This document shows, in pieces, positions 1-5,497 of a DNA stretch of 6,264 bases. Source of the DNA: Pedobacter sp. (GTDB lineage Bacteria > Bacteroidota > Bacteroidia > Sphingobacteriales > Sphingobacteriaceae); the NCBI GenBank assembly GCA_004295885.1, contig SEDG01000150.1, positions 1-6,264 on the forward strand. The letters are read 5' to 3'. A program made the translations under genes and the position numbers. Numbering within the stretch: position 1 is the first letter of the stretch; every line of letters begins with the position of its first letter. The notes under the pieces are model-generated. The model did no database searches. It was not told the DNA's origin and was given only the letters and a program-made list of their open reading frames with translations.

Positions 1-48
1 GTTAATATCTGTTCTCAATTCCAATTTTCTTTTTCTATTTTTAGTGTC

Positions 49-1011
49 ATGAACTATAAAGTGCTCATTTTATTCTGCTTTACGTATATCACCTTACAAT
101 CTCAAGCACAGGAACAGGCGGCTTATCAACAAAAAATTGATGGAACAAAGCTTTCTTTCGACATGCAAGCCATCCCAGCAGGGAGTTTTTTAATGGGAAG
201 CAAAAAAGGCAATGCGGATGAGCTTCCAGTTCACAAAGTAAAATTAGATGCCTTTTGGATAAGTAAATTCGAAGTGATATGGGATGTTTACGAGCCATTT
301 CTTTACAGGGATTATGAGAAATCTAATAGCTTAACACCCGTTCCGCCACAAGTTGATGCGGTAACCAGGCCAACAAAACCATATTTAGACATGACGTTTG
401 GAATGGGCAAACAAGGTCAGCCAGCTATCGGGATGACTCAATACAATGCTATTCAGTTCTGCAAATGGCTTTATATGCGTACAGGTGTTTTTTATCGTTT
501 GCCAACAGAGGCAGAATGGGAATATGCAAGTAGGGCAGGAAGCACAGATGAATATTATTTCGGAAACGATGTCTCAAAACTAAATGAACATGCTTGGTTT
601 GTAGACAACAGCGAAAAGAAAACTCATCCAGTAGGTTTGAAGAAGCCAAATGCTTGGGGCTTACATGATATGTTGGGCAATGTGGCCGAATGGACTTACG
701 ATGAATACAAGCCAGATTTTTATGCAAGTTTAGGTAGCAACGAAGTAAAAAATCCAGTTGCAGTGCCTGATAAATTATATCCTTTGGTTGTTCGTGGTGG
801 TGCTTATGATGACGATGCAAAAGCACTTCGCTCTGCCGCAAGAAAAGCATCAGACCCATCGTGGAAACAAATAGACCCTCAAATTCCGAAGAGTAATTGG
901 TGGTTTCCTGAAGCTCCGTTTGTGGGCATAAGATTAGTTAGGCCACTGATAACGCCAACTAAAGCAGAAATCGAAGCTTATTACAACAAGGCTCCCATAG
1001 CAGATTATTAA
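49..1011 (+). CDS. Secreted SUMF1/formylglycine-generating-enzyme-like protein (non-catalytic type)
   Basis: A 320-residue exported protein of the SUMF1/FGE-sulfatase fold. Residues 1-20 form a signal peptide with a likely cleavage after SQA (18-20); the only early Cys (C10) is not in a lipobox. The domain follows in the usual order: IPAGSFLMGS (42-51), an E-x-P-x-H segment (58-62), FCKWL (137-141), YRLPTEAEWEYASRAG (149-164), GLHDMLGNVAEW (204-215), RGGAY (249-253), R-SAAR (261-265) and VGIRLVRP (292-299). True formylglycine-generating enzymes use a Cys pair just after the RGGS-like motif; here that stretch reads DDDAKALRSAAR with no Cys, so sulfatase activation is unlikely and a binding or structural role is more probable (inference). 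A tail ending in KAPIADY follows the domain. The start has no Shine-Dalgarno and only 48 bases of upstream sequence are visible, so the promoter or an upstream operon partner may lie outside. It is followed after 32 bases by the Gfo/Idh/MocA gene on the same strand, probably the same transcript. Confidence 0.9.
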   Translation: MNYKVLILFCFTYITLQSQAQEQAAYQQKIDGTKLSFDMQAIPAGSFLMGSKKGNADELPVHKVKLDAFWISKFEVIWDVYEPFLYRDYEKSNSLTPVPPQVDAVTRPTKPYLDMTFGMGKQGQPAIGMTQYNAIQFCKWLYMRTGVFYRLPTEAEWEYASRAGSTDEYYFGNDVSKLNEHAWFVDNSEKKTHPVGLKKPNAWGLHDMLGNVAEWTYDEYKPDFYASLGSNEVKNPVAVPDKLYPLVVRGGAYDDDAKALRSAARKASDPSWKQIDPQIPKSNWWFPEAPFVGIRLVRPLITPTKAEIEAYYNKAPIADY

Positions 1012-1043
1012 CCTAATATAACCAAATATTAAACTGAGAACTA

Positions 1044-2366
1044 ATGACAAATAACAAAACACAAAATGAACGAAGGGAGTTTCTTAAGGCCTCTGCATTA
1101 GTAGCTGGCGGTGTATTAATGAGTGGGTACTCATGGGCTGGCGTAAACTCATCTGTTGATGATACCATCAAAATTGCACTAATCGGCTGTGGAGATAGAG
1201 GAACTGGAGCAGCTTTTCAGGCTTTAAACACCAAATTTAATTTGAAATTGGTGGCAATGGCCGATGCTTTTCAAGACCGTTTAGATAATAGCTATAAAGC
1301 ACTTTCTACCAAGTTTGGCCCAAAGGTCGATGTTCCTAAAGAGCGTCAGTTTGTAGGTTTTGATGCCTATCAAAAGGCTATTGCATTAGCGGATGTTGTG
1401 TTGTTGGTAACGCCACCAGGATTTAGACCGATGCACTTTGAGGAAGCTGTAAAACAAGGTAAACATGTGTTCATGGAAAAACCTGTTGCAGTTGATGCCC
1501 CTGGAATAAGAAAGGTTTTGGCAGCTGCTGAATTAGCAAAACAGAAAAAATTGAATGTTGTTGTTGGCTTACAGCGTAGATACCAAACTAATTATAGAGA
1601 AACCATTAAAAGGATTCAAGATGGTGCTATTGGAGATGTTTTCGGTGGACAGGTTTATTGGAATAGTGGTGGCGTTTGGGTAAAACCTCGCACTGCTGGT
1701 CAAACAGAAATGAACTACCAAATGAGAAACTGGTACTATTTCAATTGGCTTTGTGGCGATCATATAGTAGAGCAACACGTTCATAATATCGATATCGCCA
1801 ACTGGGTAAAAAATGCAACTCCAGTTTCTATTCAGGGTACAGGTAGTAGAGCTTGGAGAACGGGAAAAGATTACGGAGAAATTTATGATAATCACGCTGT
1901 AGAATTAACCTATGCAGATGGGTCTGTAATCCATAGCCAATGCCGCCACTTTGAGGGAACAACTAATCGTGTTGACGAAAGTTTCCAAGGCACAAAAGGC
2001 AAAGTTTACCTTTCTGCAAACAACAGTGGAATTTTATGGGACCACAAAGGAAAGGAAATCTTTAGTCACAATACAAAAGGAAATGCTAATCCTTACCAAA
2101 CAGAACATGATGAGTTATTTGCTGCCATCGCAGGTAACGAGTATAAGTTTTGGGATGCAGAAAGAGCAGCTAACAGTTGTTTTACAGCAATAGCTGGAAG
2201 GTATGCTACTTATTCAGGAGAGATAATTAAATGGGATGAGGCCTTAAAAGCAGAAAATAGCTTGTTCCCAGAAAAATTAGCTTGGGATGCAATGCCTAAA
2301 GTTCTGCCAGATGCTAATGGACTTTATCCTGTTGCTATGCCAGGGAAAACGAAAGTGCTTTCTTAG
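1044..2366 (+). CDS. Tat-exported Gfo/Idh/MocA family oxidoreductase
   Basis: A 440-residue NAD(P)-dependent oxidoreductase of the Gfo/Idh/MocA family, which usually acts on sugars, inositols or their derivatives; the substrate cannot be read from the sequence. The N-terminus carries a twin-arginine signal, ERREFLKAS (R10-R11), then a hydrophobic stretch to about residue 32, so the folded, cofactor-loaded enzyme is predicted to be exported to the periplasm. The Rossmann dinucleotide loop is IALIGCGDRGTG (44-55), with the acidic D74 after the second strand suggesting NAD preference. The family EKP motif is at 145-147 (FMEKPVAVD) and supplies the conserved Lys. The C-terminal domain contains GDHIVEQHVHNID (238-250), where H247 and D250 are the likely catalytic or substrate-binding residues. 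Length is typical for Tat-signal members in Bacteroidetes. A weak GAGAA (1036-1040) precedes the ATG. Its stop TAG shares its last base with the GTG start of the ApbE gene, indicating cotranscription and probable translational coupling. Confidence 0.93.
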   Translation: MTNNKTQNERREFLKASALVAGGVLMSGYSWAGVNSSVDDTIKIALIGCGDRGTGAAFQALNTKFNLKLVAMADAFQDRLDNSYKALSTKFGPKVDVPKERQFVGFDAYQKAIALADVVLLVTPPGFRPMHFEEAVKQGKHVFMEKPVAVDAPGIRKVLAAAELAKQKKLNVVVGLQRRYQTNYRETIKRIQDGAIGDVFGGQVYWNSGGVWVKPRTAGQTEMNYQMRNWYYFNWLCGDHIVEQHVHNIDIANWVKNATPVSIQGTGSRAWRTGKDYGEIYDNHAVELTYADGSVIHSQCRHFEGTTNRVDESFQGTKGKVYLSANNSGILWDHKGKEIFSHNTKGNANPYQTEHDELFAAIAGNEYKFWDAERAANSCFTAIAGRYATYSGEIIKWDEALKAENSLFPEKLAWDAMPKVLPDANGLYPVAMPGKTKVLS

Positions 2367-3388
2367 TGCATAATTATCTTAAATATTTAATCTTATTTAT
2401 ATCAGTTGCCTTCTTATCGGCAACAAAAAGTTCTTCCTTGCGTGAATTCAAAATTACCGGATTTGCGCAAGGAACAACTTATGCTATCAACTATTTCGGA
2501 GTAGATAGCCTGGTTACCAAAAACCAAATAGATAGTATCTTAAATGTGATCGACTTATCCATGTCTTTGTATAAGCCGAACTCTACCATTAGTAAGTTTA
2601 ATAAAATGCCAATGGGGAAGATTAAGATTGATGCGCATATGAAAAACGTATTGGTCAAATCTTTTCAGATCAATAAGGAAACTGATGGTCTATTTGATAT
2701 CACACTTCAACCTTTAATGAGATTATGGGGTTTTTATAAAGATGGGAATAACCAAGCTCCTGATACTTCAAGAATAAAGACAGTCCTATCAGGCACTGTG
2801 GGAATGAATAAAATTAAGTTGAAGAAAGATTTCCTGACTAAGGCAAATAACCATGTAGAAATAGACCTGAACGGAATTGCGCAAGGTTACAGCGTAGATG
2901 TAATTGCAGATTTTTTTGAAAGGAAAGGCATCAATGTTTACGTGGTAGAGGTAGGAGGCGAGGTAAGAGCAAAAGGACCGAAACCAGATGGAAAGTTGAT
3001 TAGGATAGGGATAGAAGGCCCTTCTGAAAATGCTTTCGCTGATGCGAATATTAAACACATCATTTCATTTAAGGAAGGCGCAATCACAACCTCTGGTAAT
3101 TATAGAAAGTTTATCACTTACAAGGGCAAAAATTATGGTCACATCATCAGCCCGAAAACTGGTTACCCTGTTAATAATGAAGTAATTAGTGTTACTGTTT
3201 TTGCTAAAAAAGCAATAGATGCAGATGGTTATGACAATTCCCTAATGTTAATGGGCTTAGAAAAGGCTTTAAAATTTGTAGAACAGAAAAAAGATATTGA
3301 AGCCTATTTTATATACAAAAAACCAGATGGAAAGGTTGTTGACACCCTCACATCTGGCTTTAAGAAAATGATTGACGATAACTTATAA
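2366..3388 (+). CDS. apbE: ApbE family FAD:protein FMN transferase
   Basis: A 340-residue member of the ApbE family, which attaches FMN covalently to a Thr/Ser of target flavoproteins using FAD and Mg2+, outside the inner membrane. A hydrophobic N-terminal segment (about 5-19) is a signal peptide or anchor; there is no Cys in the protein, so it is not a lipoprotein as many ApbE proteins are. Family landmarks in order: QGTTYAINYF (35-44), MSLYKPNSTISKFN (66-79), FDITLQPLMRLWGF (about 109-122), DLNGIAQGYSVD (167-178, the flavin-binding motif with N and Q as often seen in Bacteroidetes), VEVGGEVRAKG, RIGIEGP, TTSGNYRKF (241-249), GHIISPKTGYP (from 258) and DADGYDNSLMLMG (285-297), whose Asp residues belong to the metal site. 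The GTG start is chosen because it restores the signal peptide; no in-frame ATG gives a complete protein (the next useful Met is near residue 66). The start overlaps the upstream stop by one base (TAGTG). No flavinylation target motif was recognised in the neighbouring genes. The 3' end overlaps the convergent gene by six bases. Confidence 0.93.
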   Translation: MHNYLKYLILFISVAFLSATKSSSLREFKITGFAQGTTYAINYFGVDSLVTKNQIDSILNVIDLSMSLYKPNSTISKFNKMPMGKIKIDAHMKNVLVKSFQINKETDGLFDITLQPLMRLWGFYKDGNNQAPDTSRIKTVLSGTVGMNKIKLKKDFLTKANNHVEIDLNGIAQGYSVDVIADFFERKGINVYVVEVGGEVRAKGPKPDGKLIRIGIEGPSENAFADANIKHIISFKEGAITTSGNYRKFITYKGKNYGHIISPKTGYPVNNEVISVTVFAKKAIDADGYDNSLMLMGLEKALKFVEQKKDIEAYFIYKKPDGKVVDTLTSGFKKMIDDNL

Positions 3389-3979
3389 TGTTGCTACAAC
3401 GTCCCAGTTTCCAAATGCTTTTGACGCAATTTCTTTGGCGTCAGCAGGAGTAATATCCCCAGCAATGGTGATGAAAGTATCACTTGCTTTAAAGTTTTTG
3501 TTATAATAATTCTGAACATCGGCTAAAGTAATCGAATCTAAATCAGCTTTGTTCCCAGCATATAATGATTTCATTTCATCAAATGCCTGTTTAGCAGTTG
3601 TTGGATTTAGAAAAAGAGTTGATACATAATTTAATGCTGGCTCAAAATTAGCGATGTTTGTTGCTGTATTGGCTTCATTGTATGCGATTGTTACTTTTGA
3701 GGAAGGAGCGCCAGTTGCCGCCATCGAATCGTTAAATTTTGTCGCTTTGTTATTTAAATAGTTCTCAAAAACTTGCGCCATTACTTTATTCCCACAAGGC
3801 TGATTTTCAATTGTTAACCTAGAATAAATTTTACCTAAACCATTGTTTTGCGCAACAATTAAAGTAATTCCGTTTTTAAGTTTATAACGAACGGGTGCTT
3901 TCATTGAGTTTTGGGCAGAAGCAACATTAAAAGATAATAGGGCAATAAAAAGAACTGCAATTTTTGTTATTGATTTCAT
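3383..3979 (-). CDS. Small secreted M16-peptidase-like protein lacking the zinc motif
   Basis: A 198-residue exported protein: MKSITKIAVLFIALLSFNVASA is a classical signal peptide with cleavage expected after A22. The mature part resembles one M16 (insulinase/pitrilysin/processing-peptidase) domain: RYKLKNGITLIVAQN (31-45) is the first strand pair, FEPALNYVSTLFLNPT matches the helix preceding 'NPxF', and DSITLADVQNYYNKNF followed by ITIAGDITPADAKEIASKAFGNW matches the family pattern of 'it..dv..fy...y' and 'vvGd.t......FG.W'. It is short for the domain (usually over 200 residues): the part between the FDEMKSLY helix and DSIT seems deleted. Where active enzymes have HxxEH, it has Q69-V-F-E72-N73, so both zinc-binding His are lost; it is probably not a protease. 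A binding or partner-subunit role is possible (inference). It is a single-gene unit, convergent with apbE and divergent from the LytTR gene; no active M16 partner is in the window. Confidence 0.8.
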   Translation of the reverse strand: MKSITKIAVLFIALLSFNVASAQNSMKAPVRYKLKNGITLIVAQNNGLGKIYSRLTIENQPCGNKVMAQVFENYLNNKATKFNDSMAATGAPSSKVTIAYNEANTATNIANFEPALNYVSTLFLNPTTAKQAFDEMKSLYAGNKADLDSITLADVQNYYNKNFKASDTFITIAGDITPADAKEIASKAFGNWDVVATL

Positions 3980-4021
3980 AATAAGGATTTACTAATTTTT
4001 TAAATAAATAATTTGTTGAAG

Positions 4022-4029
4022 CAAAATTA
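4022..4029 (-). promoter_or_regulatory. Putative -7 box for the M16-like gene
   Basis: On the - strand this reads TAATTTTG, a full match to the Bacteroidetes -7 consensus TAnnTTTG. It is 42 bases upstream of the ATG, giving a short leader of roughly 35 bases. No TTG/TTTG element is visible at the expected 17-23 base spacing. The box is immediately flanked by GAAG (4018-4021) and CTTC (4030-4033). A second - strand match, TACTTTTG at 4152-4159, lies inside direct repeat copy 1 and could be a more distant alternative start. Confidence 0.45.
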
Positions 4030-4116
4030 CTTCAGGTTTTTAAACGTATATAGATACAGTAGGTACAAAGGCAATTACGCACGATGAACGATAATTTTTA
4101 GTCGTTAAAAATTCTT

Positions 4117-4144
4117 TGTTCATTTTGGGGATGTAAAATGAACA
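4117..4144. repeat. Inverted repeat, perfect 10-base arms, possible operator
   Basis: Left arm TGTTCATTTT (4117-4126) and right arm AAAATGAACA (4135-4144) are exact reverse complements, separated by the 8-base spacer GGGGATGT. The left arm can also pair with a second right arm: TTTGTTCAT (4115-4123) is the exact complement of ATGAACAAA (4147-4155). Its upstream position relative to the + strand promoter, and the absence of a following T-run on the + strand, argue for a protein-binding site rather than a terminator. Confidence 0.55.
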
Positions 4145-4189
4145 GAATGAACAAAAGTAAATATATTTCTTAATAATTAAAATTTTTAC
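4138..4189 (+). repeat. Direct repeat copy 1 (distal, upstream of the LytTR promoter)
   Basis: This begins ATGAACAGAATGAACAAAAG and continues through TAAATAT, TTTCTTAA, AATTAAAAT and TTAC blocks that all recur in the same order at 4304-4354. The unit has an internal 9-base tandem, ATGAAC at 4138 and 4147. Copy 1 lies about 70-120 bases upstream of the putative + strand -7 box and overlaps the right arm of the inverted repeat. Differences from copy 2 are a few substitutions and single-base indels. Confidence 0.7.
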
Positions 4190-4235
4190 CCTAAATCCCT
4201 TCTTTAAAACGTTTTACCTCGTTTTATAAAGAGCG

Positions 4236-4264
4236 TTTATCATTGAGTTAGAAACATATATTTG
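4236..4264 (+). promoter_or_regulatory. Putative promoter of the LytTR-Hpt operon
   Basis: TATATTTG at 4257-4264 matches the Bacteroidetes -7 consensus TAnnTTTG fully. TTTA at 4236-4239 is a 3-of-4 match to the -33 TTTG element with a 17-base spacer, at the short end of the accepted range. Transcription would start around 4270, leaving a leader of roughly 110 bases that contains all of direct repeat copy 2. Confidence 0.5.
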
Positions 4265-4303
4265 CCCATTTCCTCAACATAATTTCACATACGTAAAAAA
4301 TAA

Positions 4304-4354
4304 ATGAACAGATTGAACAAGGGGTAAATATTTTCTTAAAAATTAAAATATTAC
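4304..4354 (+). repeat. Direct repeat copy 2 (proximal, in the predicted LytTR leader)
   Basis: This begins ATGAACAGATTGAACAAGGG and shares with copy 1 the ordered blocks TGAACA, TGAACAA, TAAATAT, TTTCTTAA, AATTAAAAT and TTAC. The copies are 165-166 bases apart. Copy 2 ends 24 bases before the ATG at 4379 and lies downstream of the putative promoter, where a bound regulator would be expected to block transcription or the leader could act in RNA form. Confidence 0.7.
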
Positions 4355-4378
4355 ATTGTATCAGCCTAAATATTGCAA

Positions 4379-5074
4379 ATGGATTGCTTGATAATTGACG
4401 ACAATCAAATCTCTAGACTTACGCTTGTTCGGTTACTTGCGCTAGACCCATCTTTAAATTTAATTGCAGAATGTGCCAATGCAAAAGAGGGGTTAAGCAA
4501 AATTTTGACTAATTCGGTAGACCTGCTTTTGCTGGATATAGAAATGCCTGAAATGGATGGCATTGAATTGGCAAAGAGCTTAGGTCAGAAACAGCCGATG
4601 ATAATTTTTACAACCGCTAAAAGAGATTATGCTGTAGATGCTTTTGACTTAAAAGTCGTAGACTTTATAACCAAACCCATTTCGCCCTCTAGATTTTTGC
4701 AGTCGATAGAAAAGGCAAAGGAAATTTTCCAGCAAAAAAATGAAAAGCTTGCCCAACAACCAGACGATTTCCTATTTATAAGAGACTCTAATACGGTTAG
4801 AAGAATTAATGTTAACGATATTTTATTTCTAGAAGCGAAAGGCGACTACGTTAAGATTTCAGTTAGGGACAAACATTATCATATTCATTCGTCATTAAAA
4901 TCTGTAGAGGACAAACTACCCAAACACATTTTTTTGAGGGTGCATCGCTCCTTTATCATCAATGTAAGTAAAATTGATACCATAGAAGGAGGTACATTAA
5001 TTATCAATGGGAACTTTGTACCTGTGTCTGATAGTTTTAGGTCAGCATTAAATAAAAGAATGCAAATACTCTAA
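4379..5074 (+). CDS. LytTR-family response regulator (REC + LytTR DNA-binding domain)
   Basis: A 231-residue two-domain response regulator. The receiver domain (about 1-115) has the acidic pair D7-D8, the phosphoacceptor D53 in LLLLDIEMPEMDG (49-61), T78/T79 in IIFTTAKRDYAVDAFD, and K99 in the FITKPIS motif, so all phosphorylation residues are present. A short linker rich in Lys/Gln/Glu (about 111-128) leads to the LytTR domain (about 131-231) with FLFIRDSNTVRRI, LEAKGDYVKI (151-160) and FLRVHRSFIIN (185-195), the typical DNA-binding fold of LytT/AlgR/AgrA-like regulators. I chose the ATG at 4379 over a TTG two codons earlier (4373), because it puts the first strand of the receiver domain right at the N-terminus as usual. 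There is no Shine-Dalgarno. The Hpt-like gene follows after 2 bases. Its own upstream region has repeated ATGAAC/GTTCAT words resembling LytTR half-sites, suggesting autoregulation (inference). The partner kinase is not in the window. Confidence 0.95.
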   Translation: MDCLIIDDNQISRLTLVRLLALDPSLNLIAECANAKEGLSKILTNSVDLLLLDIEMPEMDGIELAKSLGQKQPMIIFTTAKRDYAVDAFDLKVVDFITKPISPSRFLQSIEKAKEIFQQKNEKLAQQPDDFLFIRDSNTVRRINVNDILFLEAKGDYVKISVRDKHYHIHSSLKSVEDKLPKHIFLRVHRSFIINVSKIDTIEGGTLIINGNFVPVSDSFRSALNKRMQIL

Positions 5075-5076
5075 GA

Positions 5077-5436
5077 ATGGAAAATAAACACAAGTTTGAG
5101 CTCCTCGACTTACGTTATATGCAGGAAATTAGCAGAGGAGATATTAGCTACGAAAGGCGGTTAGCAAACGTTTTTATAGAGACCATTCCTGAAGATTTAC
5201 TAACATTAAAGAGGCACTTCGACGAGAAATCAATAGAAGAAATAAAAAAAATATCTCATCACATGCAATCGAGCCTATTTATTATGGGTTTAGAACAAAA
5301 ATTATCTGCATATATGGAATTCGAGGCGTATGAGAATGCAGATGGAAAAGAAATTAAAGAGAAAATTGCTTTCATCACCAAAATTTGCATGCGAGCTGTT
5401 GAAGAAGCCAAGGTTTACTTAAAAGGTTTAGCATAG
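5077..5436 (+). CDS. Hpt-like histidine phosphotransfer protein
   Basis: A 119-residue all-helical, cytoplasmic protein without signal peptide or membrane segment. Its pattern matches a stand-alone Hpt domain: DLRYMQEISRGDISYERRLANVFIETIPEDLLTLKRHF (11-48) corresponds to the two N-terminal helices including the usual 'GD..f...l..F......l..L', and KKISHHMQSSLFIMGLEQ (57-74) to the active-site helix with the conserved 'H..KSS...G'. H61 is the likely phosphorylated His (H62 adjacent). The Lys normally three residues after it is Q64, a deviation that may alter partner binding; SS and G71 are kept. It would relay phosphate between a hybrid kinase and a receiver, here most obviously the LytTR regulator encoded 2 bases upstream in the same transcript. 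Assignment rests on motif and context and is less certain than that of its neighbour. No hairpin terminator is evident after the stop, only a T-rich stretch (5438-5460). Confidence 0.75.
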   Translation: MENKHKFELLDLRYMQEISRGDISYERRLANVFIETIPEDLLTLKRHFDEKSIEEIKKISHHMQSSLFIMGLEQKLSAYMEFEAYENADGKEIKEKIAFITKICMRAVEEAKVYLKGLA

Positions 5437-5497
5437 ATTGTTATTTATTGTTAATTTTTTAGGTGAAGGCGTTTCAATTCTCTATTTTTAACACATC

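Larger units (their letters stand above)
3980..4378. other. Divergent intergenic regulatory region (399 bases)
   Basis: This very AT-rich stretch separates the M16-like gene (left, - strand) from the LytTR-Hpt pair (right, + strand). I find no plausible gene in it. It contains a TAnnTTTG box for each direction, two copies of an imperfect direct repeat of about 51 bases, an inverted repeat with perfect 10-base arms, and repeated ATGAAC words at 4084, 4138, 4147 and 4304, with GTTCAT at 4118 in the opposite sense. A perfect palindrome AAAACGTTTT lies at 4206-4215. The density of repeats suggests regulation of the flanking signalling genes. Confidence 0.7.

Noticed and set aside
1012..1043. Weak complementarity between ATAT/AATATT words in the gap between the first two genes, considered as a terminator.
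   Set aside because: The stem would be 4-5 A-T pairs with no G-C, too weak to terminate; the gap is only 32 bases and fits an operon.
1951..2193. An 80-residue + strand frame inside the oxidoreductase gene.
   Set aside because: It lies entirely within the Gfo/Idh/MocA coding region in another frame, with no recognisable protein features.
3422..3443. Inverted repeat TGACGC (3422-3427) / GCGTCA (3438-3443) near the 3' ends of the convergent genes, considered as a terminator.
   Set aside because: It has a 10-base loop, no T-run follows on either strand, and it lies within well-conserved M16-like coding sequence (the ADAKEIASK region).
4373..4378. A TTG start for the LytTR regulator, two codons before the ATG.
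   Set aside because: The ATG at 4379 gives the normal short N-terminus before the first receiver strand; the TTG adds only two residues with no supporting ribosome binding site.
5437..5497. Possible promoter or terminator between the Hpt-like gene and the epimerase gene.
   Set aside because: TAATTTTT near 5452 lacks the final G of the -7 consensus and a properly spaced -33 element, and no stable hairpin precedes the T-rich stretch.
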